The translations under genes and the position numbers were made by a program. Positions 1 through 10,598 of a stretch of 64,000 nucleotides of DNA are shown piece after piece (the first letter of the stretch is position 1; the number at the start of each line of letters is the position of its first letter). The DNA lies in the NCBI GenBank assembly GCA_948470475.1, contig OX419337.1:34909484-34973483 (forward strand). The letters run 5' to 3'. The stretch is from Galaxea fascicularis (lineage: Eukaryota; Cnidaria; Anthozoa; Scleractinia; Euphylliidae). Under the pieces are notes generated by a model. The model made no database searches, was not told the DNA's origin, and saw only the letters and a list, made by a program, of their open reading frames with translations.

Positions 1-479
1 TGTTAAAAGTTGACCACCGAGGGAAATAGAAAATTTGTGGTTACATTTTTTCTGCCAAGGTTTGAAGATGAGGTAGGTCGTTTTCTTTGCATTCACCGAT
101 AATTTGTTGCATCGCAACCAAACTTCAATATTTTTTAGTTCGTTATTTAGTACAGATTCTAAGGTATATGGGTTGGGTTTACAGTGGTCTCCATTTGCCT
201 TTCAAAATATGATCGAATATTTCTTCTTGTCAGTTCCTCGGACCTCACTTTTTTGCTCGAGCAAACTGTTGGCTTTTCGGAACAGGCAATGCCCGCGGAC
301 AACTATCTGAGCATATTTTCGACCCGAATGGAGAATGTTGTTTATATATTCCACTAAACCTTCCCATCGTGCACCGCATTGATATTGTGTGACTACGTAT
401 TTTCGATGACATGGTATGCAATATTTATGCCGGTTTTTCATAATTTACCATGGAATATTCAACGAGTCAATTGCATTTT
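1..479. other. unassigned AT-rich sequence left of the satellite
   Basis: I recognise no gene or repeat here. A minus-strand frame at 202-441 could encode 79 residues with several Cys and His, but it has no motif I know and no supporting context. It may be the end of an exon or of an old transposon that continues outside the window. Confidence 0.4.
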
Positions 480-1975
480 CTTTGTATCAAATATCAACTC
501 ATTCATATTCATGCGTAAAACTAAACCTGTTTGCTTGTCATCCTGTATACGTAACCAAGGCTGTCTTTTACCGCAACACATTAGAATATCTTTCATGTGA
601 CGTAAAGGTAAGACAGGACGTTTGTAACATAAATCTAGTTTGCTTGTCACACGGAATACACCGCGGATATGCTTCCTTTTACCACTGATTGTATATGATT
701 ATACCTCAAGTACCTTAAACGGCGCATTATATTTAAACATAAGTAAAACTTAATCTGTGTTACCTAATCCCTTCTTACATAAATATTTTCCAGAGTTTCG
801 ATTTTGTTTTTAAAACTTTCTTTACTATTTTATTTAGTCAATTAAGGGCCAACCGCCACAATAATATGTAAAAAAAGACACCTACCATCTGATTTGTTCC
901 CATTGTTGAGAATGAACGAGATGGAAAATAGAAAAGAAATGATTACAATGCGATTACGAATCATTCATTTCAAGTCACGCAAAGGTAAGACGACCCTATT
1001 GAAATATCAACTAGTCATATTAATGCGTAAAACTAAACCTGTTTCCTTGTCATCCTGTATACCTAACCAAGGCTGTCTTTTACCACAATACATTAGAATA
1101 TCTTTCATGTGACGTAAAGGTAAGACAAGACGTTTGTAACATAAATCTAGTTTGCTTGTCACACGGAATACACCGCGGATATGCTTCCTTTTACCATTGG
1201 ATATGATTATATCTCAAGTACCTTAAACGGCGCATTATATATAAACATAAGTAAAACTTAATCTGTGTTACCTAATCCCCTCTTCCATAAATATTTTCCA
1301 GAGTTTCGATTTTGTTTTTAAGACTATCTTCACTATTTTATTTAGTCAATTAAGGGCCAACCGCTACAACAATATGTAAGAAAAAGACACTTACAAACTG
1401 ATTTGTTCCCATTGTTGAGAATGAACGAGATGGAAAATAGAAAAGAAATTATTACAATGCGATTAAGAATCATTCATTTCAAGTCACGCAAAGGTAAGGC
1501 GACACTCTTGAAATACCATCTAATTCATATTTATGCGTAAAATTAAACCTGTTTGCTTGTCATCCTGTATACCTAACCAAGGCTGTCTTTTACCACAATA
1601 CATTAGAATATCTTTCATGTGACGTAAAGGTAAGACAAGACGTTTGTAGCATAAATCTAGTTTGCTTGTCACACGGAATACACCGCGGATATGCTTCCTT
1701 TTACCATTGGATATGATTATATCTCAAGTACCTTAAACGCCGTATTATATATAAACATAAGTAAAACTTAATCTGTGTTACCTAATCCCCTCTTCCATAA
1801 ATATTTTCCAGAGTTTCGATTTTGTTTTTAAAACTATCTTTACTGTTTTGTTTAGTCAATTAAGGGCCAACCGCCACAATAATATGTAAAAAAAGACACT
1901 TACCACCTGATTTGTTCCCATTGTTGAAAATGGCCGAGATGGAAAGAGAGAATCAATGATTAGAATACGAATAAA
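480..1975. repeat. 510-bp variant of the satellite, about three tandem copies
   Basis: A block starting near atgcgtaaaactaaacctg recurs at about 512, 1026 and 1533, so the period is about 510 bp. Copies are very similar. Each unit contains blocks recognisable in the 400-bp satellite (ctgatttgttccca, the maatgaacgag-type block, catcctgtatac, the taccacaatac-type block) plus roughly 110 bp of extra sequence that contains acggaatacaccgcggat. It is therefore a length variant of the satellite found further right, not an unrelated repeat. Confidence 0.85.
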
Positions 1976-2594
1976 TGTAATTCAGTTCATGTCACCAAAA
2001 CCTATACGGGACTTTAAAAAAAATTAACTACAATAATTCATATTCACGAGCAAACTAAGTGCGTTTGTTTGTCATCCTGTATACGTAACCATGCTCTCTT
2101 TTACCACAATACGTCAAAATATCTTAAGTATATTTTAAATTTGTAAAATAACTGATAAATTAGGAGCATGAAGAAATGGCAAAGGTTTGAGTACATTTTA
2201 AGCTATGTCACTTGCAAGCTTCTGACGTAAATAAGATTGCCTTTTCTAGTTAGTTTACTGACAGAATAAAGGGGCAAGTCTATAATAATGTAACAAAGAC
2301 ACTTACAGCCTGATTTGTCCCCAATGTTAAAAACGAATGAATTGGAAAATAGGAAATCAATAATTACAATACAATTAATTATCACTCACTTTATGTGAAG
2401 CGAAGATAAAGCGAGACTTTTGAGATGTTGACTAATTCATATTCATGAATAAAGCTAAATATGTTTGCGTGTCACCCTTTTTATCTAACCATGCTCTCCT
2501 TTACCACAATACATCAGAATATCTTAAGTATCTTTTGAATTTGTAAAATAACTGATAAATTAGGAGCATGAAGAAATGGCAAAGGTTCGAGTAC
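1976..2594. repeat. 400-bp satellite, left array end
   Basis: About one and a half copies of the standard unit. The marker ttgagtacattttaagctatgtc occurs near 2190 and the next unit is broken at gagtac (2594), exactly where the terminal inverted repeat of the first Polinton begins. The unit resumes at gtacatttt (25102), so this array and the 25-33 kb array were once continuous. Confidence 0.88.
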
Positions 2595-2938
2595 AGTAGT
2601 ATAGCAGTTGGCGGTTCTGGGCCAGTGCTGTGAATCCAAAGACAGAATCCGAGAGAGAATTCAGATCTCATACCAAGGCGGTTTCAGGCCAGTTTATACA
2701 GATCTGAGAAATCCAAGACAGAAATCCTAAGACAGAATCTCAGCTCTGAAAATCCGGCACCAAAATCTCAGCTCTAAAAATCCAGCACCTTAATCTCAGC
2801 ACTTAAATTCAGCACCTAAATTTCAGCACCTGAATCTCAGTGCACAGAAAAAAGCATCTTTTATGTTTTCTAGTATTTTGATCCATGTCCTGATTATCAA
2901 GACGTGGGCCCATGGAGTGGAAAGAAGGAATTAGAAAG
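2595..2938 (+). repeat. left terminal inverted repeat of Polinton 1
   Basis: It pairs with 24569-25100. The outer 33 bases and the inner 100 bases (around gatccatgtc and the gacgtgggccc block) match well. Between them both arms are built from short iterated motifs of the type atttcagcacct and ccaagacagaaatc in different copy numbers, which explains why the arms differ in length (344 versus 532 bp). Confidence 0.85.
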
Positions 2939-2954
2939 TATGAATTGGAAAATC

Positions 2955-3748
2955 AAAATCGTAATTCAGTCACTGATTAGTTGCTGTTAATCAGTAACCA
3001 TCGCAAGTACCATATTGAGAACATTTTGAACCGAATTGATGGTCTTCAAATTAATTATAGACAAAAGGAAGCTATAAATAAGATTTTTGACTTACTTGAT
3101 AATGTTCAACCACAAATAAATGCTACCTGTCGACAAAATCTCAACGAACATTATAGAACTATAGCTAAAACCGATTTTTATGCACATACTGATCCAATCT
3201 TTAATAACCTTCGTATTTTAAGATTTCATGACATACACCTACTACAACTAGGTTTATTCATGTACTCTTACCAAAACCGTACCCTTCCTTTAAAATTTGA
3301 CTGTAAATTTACCTCACAGAAAGAAGTTGATTCGAATCATACAAGAAACTCTCATTTATATCGTTTGTTTTTTTGTCGAACTAACATCAAGCAATTTTCC
3401 GGTTTTCACCAAGGATACAAATTTTACAACTCCTTGAGTACCGAAATCGTTAACTCGTCCTCCTCTGTCTCCTTTAAAAAAGCACTTAAGGCGTTTTTCT
3501 GTAATAGTTTTCCAGCTTTTCTTGTCATACTGTATCCTTCCATTTGATACTGTAATCGTATCCGTCGTCATGTTCTTATTTACTTTTCCGATTTCATCTT
3601 GTGAAACAATAACTGAGAAGACCTAATTAATATAACCTGCATAGTTTCCTTTAGGTCTCCTCGCAATTGTTAAATCTATTCCTTCTATATATTTTTTATT
3701 GTTTTCATTATATTTGTGGTGAGGGAAAATAAATAAAATAAAATAAAA
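2955..3748 (+). pseudogene. 3' fragment of a CR1/L2-like LINE (reverse transcriptase C-terminus)
   Basis: An open frame of 188 codons (2981-3547) reads through the C-terminal region seen after the reverse transcriptase core of CR1/L2-type LINEs: HTDPIF, then LQLGLFMYSY, then SHLYRLFFCRTNIKQF and a hydrophobic end. The catalytic core is absent, so the copy is 5'-truncated. The 3' end at about 3727-3748 is an aaata/taaaa simple-repeat tail, typical of LINE 3' ends. It sits just inside the left Polinton terminus and is a later insertion. The exact 5' boundary and target duplication were not resolved. Clade assignment is by recall. Confidence 0.6.
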
Positions 3749-3914
3749 TGGTACACGAAGGTGTATGATTAATATAATTCATCCTAAGGAAAATATTCCA
3801 AATTATGATCTTACCATATGATAAAATTAAAATAAGCAATTCAAAGAAGGCATTGCATTTTTATAATCAATGGTGGAATCGTGCTTATAAATTAATTAAA
3901 GATGATATTCAAAT

Positions 3915-4213
3915 AGTTAGGTAAAGGTAAAGGTAAAGGTACACCTTATTTAACGTCGGTAATTCCGATACTCTCTAAATCGAGAGTATTCTCCCAGGAA
4001 GCCGACGGTGCGCTCATTTTACCCCCCTCTTTCCATCAGTGCTCCGTTTTAAGGGTATTTAAAGCTACTTAAGCTACACTGAAAGGAAAGAAGTCGAAAC
4101 AAGGATGTGAGATCGGGAAAGAAGTCGAAACAAGGATGTGAGATCGGGGGATCGAACTCGGGACCTTATGCACCAAGGCCGCGCACTAACCGACTGTGCC
4201 ACCCTTGCCCCTT
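3915..4213 (-). mobile_element. tRNA-derived SINE
   Basis: Read on the minus strand it starts with a tRNA-like head containing an A-box-like TGGCACAGTCGG and a B-box-like GAGTTCGATCCC (about 4144-4213). An unrelated body follows, and it ends with (tacctt)n, seen on the plus strand as gtaaaggtaaaggtaaagg at 3919-3940. A 36-bp stretch including aagtcgaaacaaggatgtga is duplicated in tandem at 4081-4146. Head, body and simple-repeat tail are the layout of a SINE. Target duplication not resolved. Confidence 0.6.
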
Positions 4214-4347
4214 ATTACCAGTTATTACCAGGTTGTGAATATTATTTCGCATTTTTTTTTCCAAATTTATCAGCAAGAGGGAATAAATCAACGATAATCC
4301 CATCTAACAATTTTAATTCATTGATTTATTGTATAATGTTGAAATCA

Positions 4348-6400
4348 TTACTTCTCAAAAAGAATCGTAAATCGAGTAATACTTTCTCGTATGGACATCT
4401 CGATTTTCCTTTTGTAATTTTTGATTTCACTGTAAGCTTTGAGAACTAATCCGGAGCCCGAAATACTGCCTGTTACATTGAAATACATGGCTTTAATCGT
4501 TAATATGCGGTTATTGTTTGGAATTATTATTTTGTCACAACTGTTGAAGGAAAATATTTTTCCATCATTCGTGTTCAAAATGCCGTGAAGGTGCTGAATT
4601 GATTTTTCGAGTAGGTAACCATTTAAATCCAAGTCAGTTTGCATCTGCATTTGGTAACAATCTTATCTGCTTCAACAACGTCATAAACACTACTTGAAAC
4701 GTCTGCGTGTTCTCCAATAACCCCATAAACGACACAAGTTACTTTGTATTTTGCAGGGTCAGTTGAATATTCAGGCGGTAAAATTTATTGTTGGTCTTTC
4801 AACCCAGACTAAATATCTTGAGTGGTCCTCATCTGTGTTATCAAACTTCCGTCCAGCAGTTTTATGAATTGTAAAACCACGGACTGATTGAAAGGTTACC
4901 GTGCTTAAATTCATCCCTTTATTGTCAGAAAAAAGCCATTCAATTACGAAGGTGTATTTTCCAACATTTATATCATTCATATTAAATCCGATCCTCGCGC
5001 GGTAAGTAATGTCGGCTTCTTTATTCAAATCAATGTCAAGTACTTTCTTTGAAAGCATGTGAGGCGATCGAGGTAAATTCATTTATCCATTAACAGTCAC
5101 CCCATACTCTGTAGACGTCGTGTCAATATCATCCATTAGGTATTTGAACACGTTTTTTGGATGCAAGGCGGATGAAATGTTAGAGTCGTCTACATGTGAT
5201 TTAGGGACAGCTGATGTAGAGATTGAAGGCTGTGGTAGTCCTATTATTGAATTACTATTCATTTGTATTGGTCCTGACATAATTTCTCCAGTTGTTGAAA
5301 GAAAATTTATTAAGTTGACGCAATCGAGTCGACATAGTGTTTATTTACGCAGTCACTGTCGCTTATGGGATACGAACTATTGACAATACGAAATGTACTA
5401 TTGAGATCCAAATTTCCAAGCATTGAATTAGACCCGAAGACACTGAGGAAATTTCCATCAACATATTCTTTGTTAACCGCATCTGTAGCCGAACTTAAAG
5501 AATCAATGTTTTTCAAATTTCAATCTTGTAATTATTCATAATCATCGTTTTTTCAGATAATCATGTAATCTAGCTTCTACAGATCTTTTTTTATATAGCA
5601 TCTTGTTCGTTCACAGCATCATAGACATTGATGATACGATTTTCATTTAAATTCAAATAATTAGTCATAAAATTAGAACCATCAAGTTTCAGAAAATGTG
5701 AATCTATATATGATTTCCTAACCAAATGATTATTACCACTTGGATATTGATTGCATACTATAGGTGATGTAAAAGTTTTTATATTATCTGTGACTTGTTA
5801 GTCATGGTAAGAACAATTTCACTATCATTTCCACCTACATTTTTTATTATAAGATGATTTAGTGATGATTGATCTCCAAGGGAAACATTTAATAAATTAC
5901 CATTCGGAGGTCGGAAAAGAAGGCGACGTATAAAAATCTTGCGTTGATTATCATAAAGAACGACTTTATTAGTCTTCGTTCCTCGATTAAAACTTCCAAA
6001 TAATTTATCTAGATCAGTTTTAGAAACTTGACTAACTTGACTATTAATCTTAAGGCGACCCCTTGTTATATCAATAAAACCTTGATTTGTTATATTCAAA
6101 GATCCTGTGATGTCATTATCAATACTATTGACGACTAAATCAGAAGATTTTCGATTATTAACCCCATCCTAATCTTTTAAATTTGAGATATATAATGGTA
6201 TATTTGAGAAATCCTGATTACGTGGTCTGATATCAACTGTATCGTTATAAGTATCCCCTATATACTGATTTCTTTGCAAAAAGAGCATTAAATGGATCAT
6301 ATGTTGGAATTTTTCCTGGTCCTATATTAGTAGATGGTAAACAAAGAAGATTTTTATCTACTTTTCTTGCTAACCCTGTTTCAAGTTGGTGAAATACAAT
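4348..6400 (-). pseudogene. tail-fibre-like structural gene of Polinton 1, broken
   Basis: Five open minus-strand segments (about 6099-5779, 5516-5310, 5280-5083, 5082-4771, 4650-4348) follow one another in transcription order and are separated by stops or frameshifts. The middle segments contain a repeated motif, DAVNKEYVD and DCVNKHYVD, with intervening N-L-D-L-N and I-x-G-L-P turns. This resembles the shaft repeats of phage tail-fibre proteins. The last two segments form a non-repeated C-terminal part rich in beta-forming residues, as expected for a receptor-binding or trimerising head. The gene runs away from the capsid-like gene at 6442. A fibre or spike role is inference from the repeats and position. 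Confidence 0.55.
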
Positions 6401-6441
6401 ACAATCATTGGGATCAGTCCCTTCCGCTACATTGAAGAAAT

Positions 6442-7152
6442 TTGAAGATGAGCATTCTTATTAGATTAGAAAATGATAACAATATCATATTTAGAAACAA
6501 TGCTGCCCCAAATGCAAAATCGTTGGTAACTAAATTTCGTCTTTGGTGTCCAAAATTGATTTTCAATGGAGCAGGAATGAAACAATATCTTGACAAATAT
6601 CTAAAACCAAAAACTTGGGTTTCCCTACGAGAACATCAAGAAATTTATCAAACAGCTGCCTCAAACAGCTTTTCAGGATTTCCACAAGAATTAGAAGGCC
6701 TCGTCATGTATTTCTATGGGTTGTTCCGACTGCTTCTTATAATAATCAGGAGCAAAAGTTTACATTCAAGACGTTTAGCATAGGAGCAAATGATAGAATT
6801 TTCAGCAAAGCACAATTAGAAGTAAATCATAGCATCTATTATCCACAACTTGGAATGTCATCACAAGACGAAAGTAGATTGTATAGAGCACTTATGAGTT
6901 ACAATTTTGCTTATAATGACTTTTTATCTGGATCATTGATTGATAGATCTAATTTCAGAAATCTATTTAGAATCATCTATTTTGATCTTCGAAATTAGGA
7001 AGAAGATATTAAGGACATTGTTGTTTCATTGACTTTTCGTTATGAGCTCAATGGTGCTAATAATACCAATTATACTCTGAATGCTTTGGTTCTCCATGAA
7101 AAAGAGATGGAATTATATTCAAGTAGCGGTAAACTGCTTATTAAAGCTTAAG
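6442..7152 (+). pseudogene. capsid-like gene of Polinton 1, frameshifted
   Basis: Two overlapping plus-strand frames (6442-6783 and 6615-6998) followed by an in-frame stop and more readable sequence to about 7152 look like one gene with a frameshift near 6700 and a nonsense codon near 6997. The protein has alternating hydrophobic and polar stretches and a C-terminal segment NYTLNALVLHEKEMELYSS that resembles the closing strand region of double-jelly-roll capsid proteins of Polintons and related viruses. It lies between the fibre-like gene and the minor-capsid-like gene, where a capsid gene is expected. It does not resemble the capsid gene of Polinton 2, so the assignment is tentative. Confidence 0.45.
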
Positions 7153-7428
7153 ATAGTAAAATTGTTCATACCAATAGTTTTTTCAATTAAATATGTTTTG
7201 TAATACATGAAATTATGTAACATGAAATATATACAATTAATGACAAAATATTTTCCACATAGAGTTAGTTTAAAGCAATGATCAATTAGAAAGGCTATCA
7301 AAAGCTGTTAAAAATAAATGTTCAATAACACTTAGATTAGCTTATAATAAGTTAACAGGCCCTCATCAACTGATGTTGATAAAAACACAGATCAACAAAT
7401 TGAAAAAAGCGATGAATACAGGTGTTGG

Positions 7429-7995
7429 TTGAGAATTAAAATTTCTAAAACACAGATACGAAAGTTTGTACAACAAGGAGGGGCTCTTTGGTCTTCTCTT
7501 ATGGGTTTAGCTCCTAAAATCATTCCAATGGCTACTAAATATGCTTCCAAAATGTTAGCTCCATTAGCTACAGCTCTCGCATCTCTAGGAGTTGATAAGC
7601 TGTTTGGTAAAGGAGTTCGTTCAGGAAGCATGATCGAGATTCTTTTTAATAATATTAATCAATTAGTGCCTTTCCAACAAATGTTTACAAATAAACAAAA
7701 ACAAGACATGATGCTAGCTTTTAACAACCAAATTCCCTTTTTCATGCGTCCTACACCCCGCCATATCGTTTCAGGCTGGGTACCATTTTCGCTAGTATCG
7801 GTATTCCAATGCTGCTTGATGCTATTAAAGGAAAGGGACTGACCACACCAAAAAGGCGTACAACTCAGGATGGCCCAGGAGGCGCAGGATTACACGTTTC
7901 TCCGAGACAAATGATGCCATATCCCCTTTATCCACTACCGTTTTTTGGTAATTGGTCTGCTCAAAATAATGCTCAAAATACAGCTAAAATGCAGC
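7429..7995 (+). pseudogene. minor-capsid (adenovirus pVI-like) candidate of Polinton 1
   Basis: The frame 7429-7842 begins with a short basic segment, then a hydrophobic/amphipathic stretch (SLMGLAPKIIPMATKYASKM followed by an Ala/Leu-rich run) and a Gly/Lys segment. It shifts frame near 7810 and continues as a Lys/Gly/Pro-rich tail with KGKGL and GPGGAG. Small proteins of this make-up, a membrane-active helix plus a basic tail, precede the cysteine protease in many Polintons and are compared with adenovirus pVI/pX. The ORF runs directly into the protease gene. The function is inferred from composition and position only. Confidence 0.45.
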
Positions 7996-7999
7996 TAAA

Positions 8000-8580
8000 A
8001 GGAGAGAAAAAAAAAGACCAGGGGCCAAGGATTAATAACAGGAGCTATTGGAATACCTCAAAACACAGGGTTCAATGGAAATATATGGAGCAAAATACCT
8101 CTCTTAGGCCAAATAATCTAATATTTGTAAACAAAGTATTATCTAATATTGATCTTCCAAATTGGTATAATTATTTGAATATTCCAATCATGGGTATTTT
8201 CAGCAGAAATGAATATATGCTCAAAAAACACAGTCCTTGTATAATCAATCTTGATGAACTCGATAATAGAGGTATTCCTTGAGTATGTTGTACTCCCTCA
8301 AATAGTGTTAATAATAAGAAAACACTATGGTACTTCCATAACTTCGCGATGCATCGTCCTAAAGAATATCATAATAGAACCAAAAGAGATGGATTGAAAG
8401 TTGTATACAATAATGTGCTTTACCAAAATATTTACAGTGTTTTATGTGGGTATTATTGCATGTATTTCCTTCATAGATGGTCGGCATGAGAGGATTATTA
8501 CACCATTTTAGAAAGATTTAGTATTAATGATGTGAATCACAATGAAAGATTTATAGACAATTATTTAAAAACTATCTAAA
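8000..8580 (+). pseudogene. adenain-like cysteine protease of Polinton 1, broken
   Basis: Adenain-type proteases (C5/Ulp1 fold) mature Polinton capsid proteins. The N-terminal part contains LSNIDLPNWYNYLNIP and, near 8255, INLDELDNRG, the run-up to the catalytic His motif. The expected GTHWV is lost: the frame reads GIP and then a stop at 8281. Past that stop the frame resumes and contains SVLCGYYCMYFLH at about 8434-8474, the block that carries the catalytic Cys. A further stop follows at about 8488. So the Cys block survives while the His block is destroyed. The gene sits between the minor-capsid-like gene and the phospholipase-like gene, as in other Polintons. Confidence 0.75.
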
Positions 8581-8592
8581 AACATATATATA

Positions 8593-8970
8593 ATGGAAAA
8601 TCAAATGTATTATGTCATCACTCCTAATGTACCCGGCAGTGAAAAAATAGTTACAACAAAGAATGGAAGAAACATGTTTCAAGCCATTGACAGTATTTGC
8701 GAAAAAAGAAATCAAAATTCATTAAAAGTAATCAGCAGGGAAACTAATCAGCTCGTCTCAAGGGGCGGGCGTTTTTGATTCACTGGCTGAAACAGCGCTT
8801 GATATGACTCTTAAAAAAGGAATACCATATCTGTCTAAAGATGGAACAGAAGCTGAAGATATTATATTTCACAAGCTATGCGAGATCCTAAATTACAGAA
8901 AAAAGGCAATTGATTATGCAATGAAAAAAGCAACTCCTTTTATTCAAAAACAGGCTCAGAGATGTTAGAT
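8593..8970 (+). pseudogene. small protein of unknown function in Polinton 1
   Basis: An ATG at 8593 opens 61 codons. After a frameshift near 8770 the reading continues for about 60 more codons (LAETALDMTLKKGIPYLSKD and onward) before a stop near 8968. The product would be roughly 125 residues, mixed charged, with no signal peptide. I do not recognise the family by function, though its fixed place between protease and phospholipase-like genes suggests a virion or maturation accessory role. Confidence 0.4.
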
Positions 8971-9057
8971 CAATTGAGTACTAAAGTAAGACCTAATGAA
9001 AGATGGTACAGATTTATTTGTTCCTGGTAGTTTTGGAGTTCCAAATTTTAGTCCAAA

Positions 9058-9540
9058 ATGATGAAAGTATTTTTGAAAGCTTCTCCTAATAGTAAAGATC
9101 CTCTTGATTATGGATCCGGTTTGGACATTCATAAAATGATTGGTAAATTACCAAAACCAAAAGCAGGATGGACTCCAAGTAAACATAAATGTATGGGTCC
9201 TTACAATCCTCTTGATACACAATTCAAATATGATCCAAACACTGGTGAAGTAGTAGGATCGTATGTACAACCGTACAATAAATTAGATGAATTAGCTGCT
9301 CATCATGATATCTGTTATGACATGGGAAAAGATAAAGGTCATTGTGATAGAACTATGGTAAAATCACTAGGTTTGATTGATAAAAAAACAGAAATTGGGT
9401 CTCGGTGTTTCAAAAAACGGAAAAAGCCGTCGAGTAAAAAAGAAGACTGGCAAGAAAAATTAGCGGATGAACTGCATAAACCTATACAAAGGAATTTTAC
9501 TGGGCGGCGTGTAATTTCAAATCATATTGATGAAATGTGA
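9058..9540 (+). CDS. phospholipase A2-like domain running into an integrase N-terminus (Polinton 1, truncated)
   Basis: The frame encodes 160 residues. Around residues 18-60 are DYGSGLDIHK and GKLPKPKAGWTPSKHKCMGP, then NPLDTQ and DPNTGE. Around residues 78-103 is LDELAAHHDICYDMGKDKGH, matching the His-Asp active site (HDxCY) of the phospholipase A2-like domain known from parvovirus VP1 and found in some Polintons. Without a stop the frame then passes a Lys-rich linker and reads ADELHKPIQRNFTGRR and IDEM, which I recognise as the start of a Polinton integrase because the same segment begins the integrase fragment at 34582-34896. The sequence is then cut off at 9540 by a LINE fragment. The ATG at 9058 may be internal: readable sequence extends upstream through stops near 9030-9050. 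Confidence 0.7.
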   Translation: MMKVFLKASPNSKDPLDYGSGLDIHKMIGKLPKPKAGWTPSKHKCMGPYNPLDTQFKYDPNTGEVVGSYVQPYNKLDELAAHHDICYDMGKDKGHCDRTMVKSLGLIDKKTEIGSRCFKKRKKPSSKKEDWQEKLADELHKPIQRNFTGRRVISNHIDEM

Positions 9541-10301
9541 TAAAATAAAGAGACAGATTATTTATCAACCTATATCCGACGGAGGCTTAAATTTTATGAA
9601 CTTCAGAACAATGGTCAAATCGTTGCGGTTAAGTTGGATTGGTAGACTTCTAGATGACACAAACGCCAACTGGAAGGCTATTCCTAATTATTTTTTTAAC
9701 ACATATGGTGGTCTAACCTTTTTATTAAAGTGCAACTACAACGTTAGTCTCTTCGAAGCGAATTTTCCCCTGTTTTATCGCGAATTACTAGGATATTTTC
9801 AAGAATTGAGAAAATACAAACGGAGGAGAACAAAGAAGGGAATTTGTATTATGGAACAACAAGGACATAACAATTGATCAAAAAACACTGTTTTGGAAAA
9901 CTTGGCTCGAACGTGGAATATATTTCGTGTAAGATCTTCTGAGTACAGTAGGGAAATTTCTATCCCTTGAAGAATTCCATGATAAATTTGGATTGAAAGT
10001 TAACTTCTTGCAATACCTTCAAATCATCGCTGCCATACCAAGCTCGCTGAAGTAAACTGCACTGCAAATTTCGATATCTAGTAAATTTCTTTTTTCGACC
10101 CCTGATTTGATCTACTTATTCAAAGACAATACTTTACCCCTGTCTAAAATGCGCTGTAAACATTATTACAAACTATTTAATGACTGCTCTGTGTCGGAGC
10201 CTACAGGAATCACAAAATGGAAGGAAAGATTCCCAAATATTTTTATTGACTGGAAAAGCAATTTTGCCAGGATATATCCGATCACTATATATGCAATATA
10301 G
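9541..10301 (+). pseudogene. L1/Tx1-like LINE fragment (C-terminal reverse transcriptase region)
   Basis: Frames at 9527-9877, about 9870-10040 and 10107-10301 read successive pieces of the region downstream of the reverse transcriptase core in L1/Tx1-type LINEs: SDGGLNFMNF, SLRLSWIGRLL, WKAIPNYFFNTYGGL, then LFWKTWLERGIYFV-type text and KMRCKHYYKLF. Two frameshifts separate them. It interrupts the Polinton integrase start, so it is a later, truncated insertion. No poly(A) tail or target duplication was resolved. Confidence 0.6.
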
Positions 10302-10560
10302 CAGGAGAGAACAAAATGTAACACAACAAGATCCAAAAGCAGGGCCCTTGAATAAGGCGTTTTCTAGCGCACAACAGACAAGGTAACAGGATACAAAAAT
10401 AGGGCCTTTGAATAAAAATAATAACAAAATCCCTAAGTGAGGCCCCTGAACGCATGTATTTGAAAAGCGCTAACATCACAGCCCTATAACAAATTCCCTG
10501 ATCAGGCCCTTGAGCGAGAAATATGCATTATCACAGTATTACGTAATAGGAACACTTGTG
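10300..10560. repeat. degenerate minisatellite, about 60-65 bp period
   Basis: The motif agggcccttgaataa recurs with changes at about 10342, 10407, 10440 and 10504 (agggcctttgaataa, gaggcccctgaacg, caggcccttgagcg), each preceded by caaaatcc-like sequence. Four imperfect copies; probably the 3' end of the preceding LINE or of the Penelope-like fragment that follows. Confidence 0.5.
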
Positions 10561-10598
10561 AGAAAAATAAAAAATAAAAATAAAAACGTCGTCAGATG

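Noticed and set aside
202..441. Minus-strand 79-codon frame with Cys and His residues
   Set aside because: No recognisable domain, no context and no evidence of conservation; reported only as unassigned sequence.
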